From positions 23,409,633 to 23,473,632 of the forward strand of contig CAMGYJ010000009.1 in NCBI GenBank assembly GCA_946122785.1: 64,000 bases of DNA, given 5' to 3'. Both the position numbers and the translations under genes were made by a program. This document shows, piece after piece, positions 1-11,691 of the stretch. The notes below the pieces were generated by a model. That model was not told the DNA's origin. It saw nothing but the letters and a program-made list of their open reading frames with translations, and did no database searches. Numbering within the stretch: the first letter of the stretch is position 1; each line of letters begins with the position of its first letter. This DNA comes from Linum tenue. Lineage: Eukaryota > Streptophyta > Magnoliopsida > Malpighiales > Linaceae.

Positions 1-211
1 CCTTGTGGTAGGCCGTGGCGTCCACAAGCAGATCAATGCGTGGCATTGGGTAGGCGTCTGTTGGGCACGCCCGATTAAGGTTGGTAAAATCCACACACAT
101 TCTCCAATCTCCCGACGGCTTTGGGACGAACACAACGTTCGACAGCCAAGTGATATATCTGGCTTCCTCGACGAACCCCGCTTCGAGCAACTTATTGACC
201 TCCCTTCATAG
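1..211 (-). pseudogene. Reverse transcriptase N-terminal fragment (gypsy A)
   Basis: The minus-strand translation gives the conserved start of a Ty3/gypsy RT: EVNKLLEAGFVEE, then VFVPKPSGDWRMCVDF, then LNRACPTDAYPMPRID. It follows the 206-1483 frame directly but is separated from it by one TGA at about 209, so the polyprotein is interrupted by a point stop. The rest of RT, including the YxDD catalytic motif, lies beyond the left edge. Confidence 0.88.
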
Positions 212-1483
212 GGCTTCCTCCTTCTCAAGAGTCATATTTCGTCGCTTTTGTTGAACAGGCCTCTTACCCTCCTCGACGGCTAATCGATGCGTCGCTATGT
301 CCGGGGACACTCCCGGCATGTCTTGTGGGCTCCACGCAAAAAGCTCCCCAAACTCCCTTAACAAACTGATCAAGGGTTCCCTCATGTGCTCCGGGGCCTG
401 TGCTGACACTCGTACCTGTCGGTCCGGGCGCCCTTCCTCGATCTGCACACTGAACTCATCGTCCACAGGCTCTGCTCTAGGCGCCTCCTCCGGGCATATG
501 TCTATGTTGTTCACCCTGTGTTTTCGGGCGCCCTTCCTTCTCGATTCTTCCTCCCCCGCGTAGCGGGGGGCGTTTTCTCCCCATGATATTCCTATGCCTT
601 GTGGGGCAACAAACTTTAACGTTTGGTGAGAAGTTGATGCCACCCCATTGAACAATTCCAATAGGGGCCTCCCTAGTATGACATTGTACGGCGAGGGGCA
701 ATCTACTATCCCAAATTCCACCGCGTGTGTCACTCGATGCGTTCCATCACCCAACGTTACCGGAAGGCGCACGCGTCCGATCACATGGGCAGGCGCCCCC
801 GAGAACCCTATCAGCACTGAATCAGAGGGGCTCACCAATTCCGGCGCCAGCTGCATGCGCTCGAACGTGCTCTTGAACAAAACATCCATCGAGCTTCCCG
901 TGACCACCAACATCCTTTTGACTTTACACCCTGCAATGACTCCTTGTATTTCCAACGCCTCCTCTGAAGGTACTTGACACGCTTCATCCGCCTCCTGGTT
1001 GAAACATATTTGGAATGCCGCCTTTGCTTCCACGAACGCGGCCCTGAGGCGCCTGGACCGATCCAACTTGTCTCGCAGGTCGAGGGTACCAGTTATGGAC
1101 TCCACTGTGAGCCTAACCCGGCTAGGCTCCCCCTCCTGATTCACCACGAACGGAGGCGGGGGTATCTCGAAAGGGGGTGGGTTATCCTCGGGCACCTGTT
1201 GTATGGTGGGGAGGATGGGCGCCCTTGGTTCAGTTGGAGCAGCAGGCGCCGACCTTGTTTCCCTTGCGACATATGCGCGATGAGTTCGCTCTTCTGTTTT
1301 TCTCACGAAATCGTTGAGCATCCCTCGATCAGCTAAGGTTTGCAGTTCCGATTTTAGTTGGTAGCAATCGGCCGTGTGATGCCCTTTATCCCGATGGATG
1401 TCGCAATATCGGTGAAGGTTTCGCTCATATGGTTGCCCACGCATAGGTCCCGGCCAACGAACATGGTACCCCCTATCTTTCAC
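206..1483 (-). pseudogene. Gag C-terminus plus aspartic protease (gypsy A)
   Basis: The ORF of about 425 codons carries a degenerate zinc knuckle (CDIHRDKGHHTADC, about residue 27-40) typical of Tat-type gag. A long linker follows, then a retroviral-type protease. The protease active site, normally DTGSS, reads VTGSS (in MLVVTGSSMDVLF), so the catalytic Asp is lost. A later ILGRPLLELF segment matches the flap and C-terminal part of these proteases. The C-terminus enters the RT start (LAVEEGKRPVQQKRR) and stops. With the protease Asp replaced, polyprotein processing by this copy is unlikely. Confidence 0.85.
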
Positions 1484-1552
1484 GTATTGCAGAATGTTCT
1501 TTAAAGAATCGTTGTATTCCGTGTAATTCCCCGCACTCCTGGGCGGTGGGCG

Positions 1553-2656
1553 CTAACTCTCCATTCTCCTCTGCGGGGTGTTGCCAACAATGAATGGTCG
1601 GGGAGCTTGGCGCACTTCAATCTCTTCCCTACCCACGCGCCTCTTTTCTGCTCTCCTCGCGGCCAATGTCTCCTCCAAGGCAATAACCTTCTGGACCCTT
1701 CGATCCAGGTCTTCAGTCGACACCACGGCCCTCTTGGGCAGCACCCTACATAACTCCTCTCTATTCGTGCACTCCTCAAGACACACCCCAGGACTGGCGG
1801 TTGCACATCTTTTACAGCCATTCCGACCGAAATCCACCGATCATAGAACTCTCTAAGCGCCTCCCCATCCCTCTGCTTGATTTTAAACAAAGCGCATATG
1901 GTCAGTGTTCGCCGCTTCCGGCTCGCAAATTTGGACAAGAACAACTCCGCAAATTGTTCGAAGCACTCGATGCGCCCCTCCTCCAATTGATGATACCAAT
2001 CCAAAACCACTCCTGCGAACGTCGAGGGAAACACCTTGCATAACGTGGCGTCTGTGCTGTTGTACACCTGCATCTTCGTGAAATAGCTATTCAGATGATC
2101 CTCCGAGTCAGTGACTCCATCATAGCTGGTCAGCGCCGGGAGGGTAGTTCCGGCTGGTTCCATTAAAACGCTTTGCGCTAGGGGTTGCCTGATCCCAAAG
2201 CGCCTGGTCTGGCGTCTAGGCGTCCATGGGTTCTGTTCTTCTGGTCCCGAGGTGGCTAACTCTCCCAGTGCCCTCCACACGCCCGGGCGCTTAGGCGGTG
2301 TCAACTCCACGTTTGGCCCTTCATAGTAGGGGCGCCCGTACTCACTAACCTCCGAATCATCTACGTGCCTATCCCATTTTCTCACCGGGGGCTATACTCT
2401 CTCGTATCACCGCTCCTTCCTCCTCCAATTCCCTTCGCAGCATGGCTATTGCCCTGTCTTGGTCAGCAATGATCTTAAACAGCTCCCTCTTCGACAACGA
2501 ATCACTTTCCATAGATGGGCGCTCATGGCTTTCTTCCTCAACCTCCATGCTCACTATGGGGCTAGACCGCTGCTCGCTCCCCTCGTGACTGGAGTCCTCC
2601 GTCCCCACATCGTCAGCGCCTGCATTCCCCTCGTTCACGCCTTCCATCTGCCTAGT
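1553..2656 (-). pseudogene. Gag capsid region (gypsy A), frameshifted
   Basis: The gag start is most likely the ATG at about 2656 (MEGVNEGNAGADD). The capsid-like retrotransposon gag domain is read in the 1501-2385 frame: LTSYDGVTDSEDHLNSYF, then WYHQLEEGRIECFEQFAELF, then REFYDRW. Near 1840 the homology passes to another frame (1553-1837, containing LDRRVQKVIALEETLAARR), and the N-terminal acidic part (2369-2656) is in yet another frame. At least two frameshifts therefore separate the parts of gag. Confidence 0.82.
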
Positions 2657-2693
2657 GCTTCCTAACGTCCAGCCCCCTTCCTGGCGCGCCAAT

Positions 2694-3298
2694 TGTTGAA
2701 GCCACAATACTTCTTCTCGCCCAATGCGCTTTCTCTCTATACGCCAGGCGCCCAGACCCTGCAAGACTAACTCTTAGAGGGCTGAACCCGCCCGTTAGCA
2801 CTCCGACGATCAAGTCAGTAGGGATTCTAGAGAGATAAGTGAAGAGAGAAGTTTTAGTGTGAGAAAGACCGACCTGCTTAAATGCCACCTACCGGGAGCT
2901 ATTTATACTACTGGAGCTTCCGACCAGGCTCCGACCAACCCCTGCTACACAACCTTTTGTCAGCCCAGCATTAAATGCCCAGCCAGGTCCAACGCCTACG
3001 CGCCTACACGTGGTGCGCTGTCCGTCCTCCACGTCGGGGCGCATAGGGGGACCACCTGCCTCGTGGCGCCCTTCCGACTTCTCACATCCGTACTTTCTTG
3101 TACGCGAGCCTATTTTGTCGCTACGCGCCCCTCTTCCTTTAGAGCTACCTAGGTCATGCCCTAATAGGCCATAAATGGGCTTCAGGCCCGACATGCTCTT
3201 GACTTTCGTGGGCTTATCCCTATTACCCCAATACCATAAATGGGCTTCAGGCCCAACAGGCACTTGACTTTTGTGGGCTTGTCCCCATTACCCCAACA
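2694..3298 (-). repeat. 5' LTR of gypsy A (about 605 bp)
   Basis: On the minus strand it starts TGTTGGGG at 3298 and ends TTCAACA at 2694, giving TG...CA ends with a TGTTG/CAACA inverted terminus. Two bases further inside is TGGCGCGCCAGG, where a tRNA primer site is expected. The matching tRNA is not obvious. The position directly upstream of gag supports the call. Confidence 0.8.
3168..3298. repeat. Two-copy 65-bp tandem repeat inside the LTR
   Basis: The phrase ATAAATGGGCTTCAGGCCC starts at 3171 and again at 3236. Each time it is followed by a matching block that ends in ATTACCCCA, so the period is 65 bp. It lies at the outer (U3) end of the LTR, where promoter or enhancer duplications are common. 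Confidence 0.85.
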
Positions 3299-4084
3299 AT
3301 ATCCATCGAGTTTCAATCTGTCGCCGAATCCAACGCAGTCTGAGAGAACTTTCTCCCGTCCGATTATCGAAGCATTATCGCTGATTCCGTTCCCGCCCCC
3401 CATTCTCCTCCAAGAAGGAGCTCTACCGCAAGCTCTGCGACTCTGTTCTCCTCGAAGGCGGCCGTAAGGTAGGTTTTCCTTTTGTAAATCAATTTGCTTT
3501 TTGCGAACTTGATTGAAAGAATTCATTAGATGGTGGTTGACTGCCACATCAGACAAAGTTAACGGAGTTGGACGGAGAGTGACCGAACTTAAAATATTTT
3601 ACTAATTTTAGCGACCACGAATGGAATTAAATATTTTTAGTGACTAAACATGAACGTTTTCAGTAATTTTAGTGACCAACCTTGTAATTAACCTTATTTA
3701 TATATTAACGAATATCAGTATATCAATTCTACATTTTGGCTTATCTGTAACAAACCTTTTAGCTTTGCCTTAGCGAAATGATTGTACGTCCCTTAAAATA
3801 AAAGATGACTTTTTCACCAAAATAAAAAATAAAAGATAGACTTGCCATTTGTTTACTAATACTACCTTTCATTTCCTTGGATTTTAATTAACAAATTAAT
3901 TTTGTGTATGTAAAGATCACATTAAACACGTAGTTACCCTTTTTGTTTTTATAAATGTGCACAAATCTATGCGCAGAGCGCGGGAATAAAGTGTTATGTC
4001 AGTTCCAAACTTCTAATCTTCTCAATTCCAGTTGATCACTCCTATGTTGTTGATTTCTCCGAATCCGTGCCCACGATTGCAGCG
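3299..4084. other. Spacer with a possible exon remnant at 3405-3468
   Basis: I find no complete gene. The stretch 3405-3468 reads SKKELYRKLCDSVLLEGGRK on the plus strand and ends at AAG|GTAGGT, a good splice donor, so it may be the remains of a first exon cut off by gypsy A. No family was recognised. From about 3540 to 3690 there are repeated TTTTAGTGAC-type words (a MITE-like or dispersed repeat), then AT-rich DNA. Confidence 0.3.
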
Positions 4085-4390
4085 TATTATTGTTTTTGTT
4101 GTTGTTGATCTTCCAATAGGCCCCCACTAGATCGAGAATATACATCAATAAATCTCATCTTGCCAAATAATTCAAACATGTTGAGTTTGCTCAGTCCTTT
4201 TGGTGAAAATGTCTGCTACTTGATGAGAGGTACAAAGATGACAAACTCTGACCAACCTAGTATTAGTCCTTTCCCTAATCACATGCATATCAACGTCGAT
4301 ATGTTTGATCATCTAATGAAAAACAGGTTTCTCAGCTATATGGACAGTTGACATGTTATCACAATAAGTTGTAATAGGGATTCATACTTT
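4085..4390 (-). pseudogene. Ty1/copia RNase H scrap
   Basis: The minus strand gives, in one frame with stops, TYCDNMSTVHIAEKPVFH, then KHIDVDMHVIRERTN, then QVADIFTK. These are the C-terminal RNase H landmarks of copia pol (compare the intact wording at 11040-11200 in copia A). In-frame stops and no adjacent RT show a short decayed remnant. Confidence 0.8.
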
Positions 4391-5755
4391 AGCTCTCAAT
4401 TCTACTGATAGAAGTCCCTTCCTCCATTGAATTTCGTCCCCCCTTTTCTTCTTCCTCCAATCCTTCCGCCATTCTATCTTAGCAATCCATATCTCTCCCA
4501 AATCCCTAAATTTCGTTTCAATTATATATCATATCCTTGACGCTCTATATCCAAGTTCTATGAGGGACCAAAATCCTCACATAGATTTTTGGTTTTCCAA
4601 AATCTTTCTTCCTTAATTTTCAAATTCATTTATCATTTTTCAAATCCAACAAGCAAACGAACTCTTATATGAGATGCGACCGAGAAATAACTGTGAATCG
4701 ATCAACTTGATTATTTGACATACCAGTCATAATAATCCATTTAGCTAGTGGCATGGATCTAAATTCATTCTCACCATTTTTGGGTTGGATTGGATTTTGC
4801 AGATTAGATGTGTGCAGACTCTTTTACCGAGCCTTTAGAATTACAAACTTTATAAGTGCATAAGGGGGCTTTCTTTTCATCACTAAGGCCCTCAACTCAA
4901 AATGTACCATTACAACCCAGGGTTTGAACAAACGTACTATACTACTGTTGGTGGCTTTCTGCTGTTCACATAAACAAGAGCCGAGGAACTTCAATTCAGG
5001 GAAAGCAAACATTCTCCATTCTTGCTGAAATCAATCTCATCGTATCTAAGTAGCTGCAGAAAAGTCATACATCATAAGCTTCTTAACAAGAAAGTGGATG
5101 CCTGATTGCAGTTCCAGCTCGCATTCTATACAACTGAGTACAAACTGCATCACTTTCATTACTCATATCAACCCACAACCTCAGCCCAACGAACAATTTT
5201 GGTTCCTTCTTAATAGAGTAGCGAAAATTGTACTCTTGAGGTATGTTCGACAGCTAAACACAGGGGGACTAGTCTGCTCAAAGGTAGGTTTCAGATCCAC
5301 GCTTACTGACTATATATGGAAAGATGAAGATATCATTAAACCAGGTCAACAGTCGATACAAACGCTATCACTACTGGTCTCTAAAGCAATTGGCCAATGG
5401 TGAATTGCACTGCAACACGAAAACTCTGAGTATAGGTGAAGTCATTAATATGGAAAGTACTTACATTTACACTACATTCACTAGATTGGCCACCGACAAG
5501 TGACAACCAGAAGGTTAACAAGCCATCCTTTCGCCATGCATCTCTCTTCAATGGCGATTAGCTAACAAGAGAAAAAAGGTTATGCTCTCTATTGGTAACA
5601 CATCATACAATGCTAAGACTTCGCATTTCCTATCCATCAAACTGCAACATCATGTTTCAGCATCTTCCAAGCACGAAAAGACGATCAAAGAGCATAAGCG
5701 TTTTGTTACCCCGGAGCTTGAATTGAATATCACTAGATCACATCTTGCTAGGAAG
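4391..5755. other. Spacer and 3' flank of the thioesterase pseudogene
   Basis: No gene or repeat was recognised on either strand. Short ORFs here have no recognisable motifs. The part nearest 5755 would be the 3' untranslated region of the minus-strand thioesterase gene. Confidence 0.4.
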
Positions 5756-6269
5756 TTAGCCGAACAACTCCCCAGTCTGCTTGTTCTTCACCAGCACAAC
5801 CGTTCCAGCGTAGCCGCCTTTCTGCCCCAACACTCTGGAGGTAATAATCTCCAACTCATCCTGCAAAATTGACCATCCGCGAGGGAGTAAGAATCATCCT
5901 CAACTCAAAACCCTTGTTACATAACAACGAGAAACTATTATCCTTACAGATATGGAGCTTAGCTGAGGCGAGAAAGGAGATGGACATATCGACGGAGACA
6001 TTCATGGGAAGACCTTCCACGTGAACCACCGCGCCTCCCACCTCATCGACCAGGTTGGCAATCGCTCTGGTGGCTAGCTTCCCACTCCTGTCCTGCCACC
6101 ATTCCCAATTCTCGAGTGAATCAATCACTCCTCAAACTCTTCCCATTTTGGGGAAAAGAGAAGAATCAAAATTGATAGATGCGACAGTGGTAGCACACGC
6201 ACGCGCTCGTTCGAAGCGCTATCGGTAATTGGAAGGAGCAATTAACTATGTAAAAGCAGCGGATGAAGA

Positions 6270-6677
6270 TTTCAATCCAGGAAGAAGACGAGTGATCTTC
6301 AACGGTCACTTGCAGAAGGCGCGAGCTTGAAGATTGAAGAAGAAACGAACCACGGCAGAAAACGAAACGTTTCTGCCTTCCCCTCCATCTGATGTTTAAA
6401 GGGAATACCAAAGCGACATCGTGGAGGTTTCTCAGTGAATGTTAGGTGGAGCAACGAAGGGCCAATTACACGATGACAAGTGGCGCGTTTATTTGCTGTT
6501 TTTCGTATTTCTGTTTTTAACGGACTGGTTCCATTTTTACTGTACTGAACTTTACCTTTCTGTTGGGTATAAATGAAAAGTAGCAGAGGAGAATCACTCC
6601 TTGCGGGTTCCCTCATTTTGTGCCGCCTTCACTCTCTTCTTCCTCTACAAACCCTAAACTCATTGAGTTTTTTCATA
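6270..6677 (+). repeat. 5' LTR of copia A (408 bp)
   Basis: It matches 11285-11691. It starts TTTCAATCC directly after GAAGA and ends TTTTTTCATA directly before the primer site. A TATA-like GGGTATAAATG (about 6567) precedes the presumed transcript start. The ends are not the usual TG...CA, but the TSD and primer site both fix them here. Confidence 0.88.
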
Positions 6678-6692
6678 TGGTATCAGAGCTGG
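6678..6692 (+). promoter_or_regulatory. Primer binding site, initiator Met-tRNA (copia A)
   Basis: TGGTATCAGAGCTGG is the classic plant primer site complementary to the 3' end of initiator Met tRNA. It abuts the LTR with no spacer. Confidence 0.92.
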
Positions 6693-6712
6693 AACAGTTC
6701 CAGTGATTTGCA

Positions 6713-8161
6713 ATGGCGAATACACCTCGTCCAAACACTCCTGGTGGCACTCCACTCAATGCTGGAGCAATTCCCTTTGGCAGCTTCGATGGTCAGACGA
6801 GTGGAGGAAGCAACAACACCGGGACTACCAACAACAACAACAACAATGGACGAGCAGATCTACTTTTTGGTAACCCATTTTACATAAACCCAAATGAAAA
6901 CATCTCACAGTCGATTGTTTCTGAAAATCTTGATGGTTCAAACTACCAAATGTGGCAACGAGCAATTCGTATGGCTTTGAAGACTAAACACAAGATAGGA
7001 TTCATAGATGGTACGATTGTCATGCCACCTGCTGACGATCCTACTTTTGGGTTATGGGATGCTTCGAATACTTTGGTTCTATGCTGGATTCTTAACTCAA
7101 TTGAGAAGGAAATTAGGAGAAGTGTTATGCAGCATGAGAATGCCCAGGTTCTCTGGGAAGAACTGAAAAGGAGATTTGGACTTCCAAACGCCATTAAATT
7201 GGCCAATCTTCAGGATCAGATCATTGCTTGTAAGCAAGGATCCATGAATATCACACAGTATTACACAGCATTCAAGGGTCTATGGGAGGAAAACTCACAG
7301 TTTAACCCCATAGTTGAATGTGATTGTGTGGGACAACTCACTCGACCTTGTGCAGCTGTGGAAGCTTTTAAGCAGAAGCAGGAAGTGGAATATCTCATCC
7401 GCTTTCTGAAAGGGTTAAGACCTGAATATGAGATTGTGCATACACAGCTGCTGATGATGAAGCCACTTCCTACAGTGGACAGTGCTGTAAATGACTTATT
7501 GCAGCATGAACAGAAGATTAAAGGAGACAAGGCTGGAGGGACTAAGGGAGTTCAAACTGTAGCACTTGCTGTTACAGGGAATTCAAGTAATCAACAGAAG
7601 GGTATGGATATTACTTCTGATGGGAAGAAGTTCTGCAGGTACTGCAAGAAAGAAAACCATACCATTGATGAATGTTACAGTCTCAAACGTAAGAAGGCAA
7701 GGATGGCAGGAGGAAATGTGGCTGCAGCTGTTTCTCAAAGTGACTCCTCCACTGACAGTGACACTGCTAGTTCAGAAACCAAGCTCAGCATTGACACTAG
7801 ACCCTCCAGTGGCAGTTTTGGCTTATCTTCTGAGGAGTTGAACAAGTTGAGGTTCCTCCTGAACTCAGTCCCACCTTCACCAAGCCCATCTCCACCAGCT
7901 TCTCCCTCCATTAATCATCATGCTTTCTCAGTGGCACAGCACATTCCTCATTTTTCAAACCATGCTGGTAAATACATTCTCTCTTCTTACCTTCCACAAC
8001 AATCTAATGGGTTGCTTGGTATATGGATACTCGACACTAGTGCCTCTGACCATATAGCCTGCAGCCTAGATCTCTTCTTTGAGTCCACCCCAGTTCAGAA
8101 CCAGTTTGTTTTCCTGCCTAATGGAACCAAAGTTTTTTGTGAGTCATATAGGGAGAGTTAA
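6713..8161 (+). pseudogene. Gag and start of protease (copia A)
   Basis: The ATG at 6713 opens an ORF of 482 codons. Residues about 60-260 are a copia gag capsid domain (ENLDGSNYQMWQRAIRMALK, then WEELKRRFGLPNAIKLANLQ). A CCHC zinc knuckle, CRYCKKENHTIDEC, follows at about residue 305. The protease active site is seen as ILDTSASDH at about 440-450; the usual word is DTGAS, so the Gly is replaced by Ser. The frame ends in a TAA at 8159, while the homology continues in the next frame from about 8140. This is a frameshift inside protease. Confidence 0.9.
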
Positions 8162-11100
8162 ACTTCCTTCAGGACTAGTACTTGATAATGTCCTTCTTGT
8201 ACCCAGTTTCTCATTCAACCTAGTTTCTGTGAGTAAACTTACAAATGACTTACCAATATCCTTACACTTTGAATCTGACTCTTGCCAAATTCAGGACCTA
8301 ATGACCCTCAACAGGACTGGTTTGGCAAAGCAGATTAGAGGCTTATATCAACTAAACTTCAAGACTACCCCATCTTCTTCACCATCTCATTCACAACCTC
8401 AGGCAGCAGCCATCTACAACTTTTCCCCTCAAACATTTGACCTGTGGCACTGGAGACTTGGGCATGTTCACAGAGAGAAAGAGAGACTGTTAGTACCATG
8501 TAATAGGATCTCTAGTTTACACTGTGAAACTTGTCATTTTGCCAAACATAAAAGGCTTCCTTTCCCTGTTAGTTCTTCTCGTGCACAGGATGCTTTTTCT
8601 CTTATTCATGTGGACATCTGGGGTCCATTAGCTGTTAAATCACATGATGGTTACTCCTATTTTCTAACAATTGTTGATGATTACTCAAGAGGTGTCTGGA
8701 CTTACTTGATGAAGTATAAATCTGAAGCTAGTAAACTGTTAGAATCATTTTGTGTGATGGTGTCTAAGCAGTATTCAACACATGTCAAGGTTGTTAGAAG
8801 TGATCAGGGAGGTGAGTTCCACATGGCAAAATTCTATGCTGCTAATGGGATTGAGCATCAACTCTCTTGTGTTGAGACCCCTGAACAGAATGCCAGGGTT
8901 GAAAGGAAACATCAGCATATACTGAATGTTGCCAGATCATTGAGGTTTCAATCTGGAGTTCCCCTTCAATTCTGGAGTGATTGTGTGTTGCATGCTGTGT
9001 ATCTCATTAACAGAATCCCCACTTCTGCCCTGAACAACACCTCCCCCTATGAACTACTCTACCACAAACCTCCTAGCCTCTCTGGCTTAAGAGTTTTTGG
9101 TTGTTTATGCTATGCTGCCACCTTGCATAGGGATAGGACCAAATTTGATTCTCGTGCAAGGCAATGCATTTTTCTTGGCTTCCCCTCTGGGATTAAAGGT
9201 TTTAAACTTTATGATCTCAATTCTCACAGTTTCTTTGTCTCTAGAGATGTTACATTCTATGAGACAATTCTACCATTCCACATTTCTTCCTCCTCTTCTA
9301 ATACCCCTACTCTCATTTCAGATCCTATTCTTCCTATCTTGTCACCCATACCTTCAGATAGCCCTTCTTCCTCCTCATCACCAACCACATCCACTTCCCA
9401 GAATGCCCCTAGTTCATCTCCTTCTCACAGTCCATTTCCATCTCCAACTCCTTCTTCTTCTCCTTCTTCTTCTAAACACCCTTCCTGTTCAGAGTCTCCT
9501 GGTTTGCATTCTGGTGGGGGGGGGAGGTTGAGATTGAAGTTTTCCCTGATGATGATGATTCCAATGAGGCTGAACTCCTCAGAAAGTCCACTAGAACCAA
9601 AAATGTCCCAGCATGGCACAAAGACTATGACATAAACATTTCTGCATCATGTTCCAAACATCACATCTGGAAGACCTTCTCCTATGAAAACCTTACTCCT
9701 GCACAGAGATCATTTGCATTCAGTGTCATGATGGAAGTGGAACCTACTTCCTATGCTGAAGCCTGCAAAGATCCCAGATGGAACCAGGCTTGTAATGAAG
9801 AGTTGGCAGCATTGGAAGAGAACCAGACTTGGGAAGTTGTGAAGTTACCTGAGGGTAAGAAAGCTGTAGGTTCTAAATGGGTGTTCAAGATTAAACACAA
9901 GTCAGATGGGACTATTGAGAGGTTTAAGTCCAGAGTTGTTGCCAAGGGATACACACAGATTTATGGAATTGACTTCCTTGACACATACTCACCTGTTGCC
10001 AAGATTAATTCTGTGAAAACTTTGTTGGCAGTGGCAGCTTCAAAGGACTGGCACATTCACCAAATGGATGTCTCCAATGCATTTCTGCATGGAGACTTAG
10101 AAGAAGAGGTTTATCTTGAAATACCTCCTGGAGCTAATGTTCCTAGAGGTCAAGGCCTTGTTTACAGACTTAAGAAGTCTCTTTATGGACTTAAGCAGGC
10201 CAGCAGGTAGTGGTTTGCCAAACAAACTACTGCATTAATGAAGAATGGGTATTCTCAGACATCTTCAGACTATTCTATGTTTGTGAGATGGATTCTGGGC
10301 AGAATTGTTGTGGTCCTTGTGTATGTTGATGACATCTTAATTGCAGGCAGTTATTTGGGTGACATTGAGCAGTTAAAACTGTTTATTGGGAAGGAATTTA
10401 AGGTCAAGGACCTTGGCCAAATGAGTTACTTTCTGGGCTTGGAAGATTTGAGAGATCATAAAGGGATCTCTTTGAGTCAGAAGAAATACTGTCTGGAGTT
10501 AATTACTGATGCAGGGTACATTGAAGCAAAAGGATGTTTGTCCCCTGTTGATTGTAACTTGAAGTTGACAGCTACAAAAGGAGAGGCTTTGCATGATCCT
10601 ACTGTTTACAGGAGATTGATTGGTAAACTCCACTACTTGACTATCACCAGGCCTGATATCACCTATGCTTTCAGCAGTTGGCTCAATTCCAAGGCCCACC
10701 AACTGTTGAACACCTTCAAGCTGCTCATAGGGTTATCAGGTACTTGAAGCACACACCAGGGCAACGTCTGAATTTCAGGTCTGATTCGAAATTGGAATTG
10801 TCAGGGTTTTGTGATGCAGATTGGGCCAGCTGCCCTGATTCAAGAAGATCTCTGACTGGTTATTGCACTTTCCTGGGAACTTCTCTTATCACCTGGAAAA
10901 CAAAGAAACAAACAACTGTGTCACGTTCTTCTTCCGAAGCTGAGTATAGAGCTCTGGCACAAGTTGTTTGTGAAGTTCAGTGGCTCAGGAATTTGTTGCT
11001 GGAAATGGGAGTTCAGGTTCCTCTTCCAATCCCTCTTTACTGTGATAACAAGTCAGCTTTACATATTGCAGAAAACCCAGTTTTCCACGAAAGAACAAAG

Positions 11101-11310
11101 CATATCGAGATCGATTGCCATGTTACAAGGGAGAGACTGAAGTCTGGGTTGATTAAGCTAAGCCACGTGAGAACTGATGATCAAATTGCTGACATCTTCA
11201 CCAAGGGAGTGACTCGCTATCGTTTGAAATTCCTCTTGGACAAGCTGGGAGTCTTCAATGCTTACTCGCCAGCTTGCGGGGGGGTTTCAATCCAGGAAGA
11301 AGACGAGTGA
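8079..11310 (+). pseudogene. Pol: integrase, RT and RNase H (copia A), broken
   Basis: Domains in order are the integrase zinc region (HWRLGH, then CETCHFAKH, 8450-8560) and the integrase core with the acidic triad in HVDIWGP (8608), RSDQGGEF (8798) and VERKH (8899). A Ser/Pro-rich linker follows, then RT from about 9740 ([33 protein letters not shown] at about 10321) and RNase H (CDADWASC, YCDNKSALHIAENPVFH, QIADIFTKG). Breaks: a frameshift at the run of nine G near 9517, a TAG at 10208 where Gln is usual (KQASR*WF), and a frameshift near 10668. Translation of a full Pol is impossible. Confidence 0.92.
11277..11284 (+). promoter_or_regulatory. Polypurine tract of copia A
   Basis: A GCGGGGGGG run directly precedes the 3' LTR start. 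It is the expected primer site for plus-strand DNA synthesis. Confidence 0.8.
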
Positions 11311-11691
11311 TCTTCAACGGTCACTTGCAGAAGGCGCGAGCTTGAAGATTGAAGAAGAAACGAACCAAGGCAGAAACGAAACGTTTCTGCCTTCCCCTCC
11401 ATCTGATGTTTAAAGGGAATACCAAAGCAACGTCGTGGAGGTTTCTCAGTGAACGTTAGGTGGAGCAACGAAGGGCCAATTACACGATGACAAGTGGCGC
11501 GTTTATTTACTGTTTTTCGTATTTCTGTTTTTAACGGACTGGTTCCATTTTTAGTGTACTGAACTTTACCTTTCTGTTGGGTATAAATGAAAAGTAGCAG
11601 AGGAGAATCACTCTTTGCGGGTTCCCTCATTTTGTGCCGCCTTCACTCTCTTCTTCCTCTACAAACCCTAAGCTCATTGAGTTTTTTCATA
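11285..11691 (+). repeat. 3' LTR of copia A (407 bp)
   Basis: Same sequence as 6270-6677 with roughly 2% difference. It ends CATA, followed by the TSD GAAGA. Confidence 0.9.

Larger units (their letters stand above)
1..3298 (-). mobile_element. Ty3/gypsy retrotransposon A, 5' portion (LTR, gag, protease, start of RT)
   Basis: Read on the minus strand, the order is LTR (2694-3298), primer-site-like TGGCGCG just inside it, gag, a CCHC-like knuckle, protease and the beginning of reverse transcriptase. The element then runs off the left edge of the window. Gag-pol order with protease ahead of RT, together with the gag and RT wording, fits the Tat-type side of Ty3/gypsy. Frameshifts and an in-frame stop show it is not autonomous. 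The other LTR is outside the window, so neither TSD nor age can be read. Confidence 0.9.
6270..11691 (+). mobile_element. Ty1/copia retrotransposon A, complete with both LTRs
   Basis: LTRs lie at 6270-6677 and 11285-11691. Directly next to the 5' LTR is TGGTATCAGAGCTGG (Met-tRNA primer site), and next to the 3' LTR is a G-rich polypurine tract. The 5-bp TSD GAAGA flanks it (6265-6269 and 11692-11696). The internal order gag, protease, integrase, RT, RNase H is that of copia. Two or more frameshifts and one stop disable it. The LTRs differ at about 8 substitutions plus a 1-base indel over about 407 bp, so it is fairly young. It lies in intron 1 of the thioesterase pseudogene, antisense to it. 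Confidence 0.95.
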
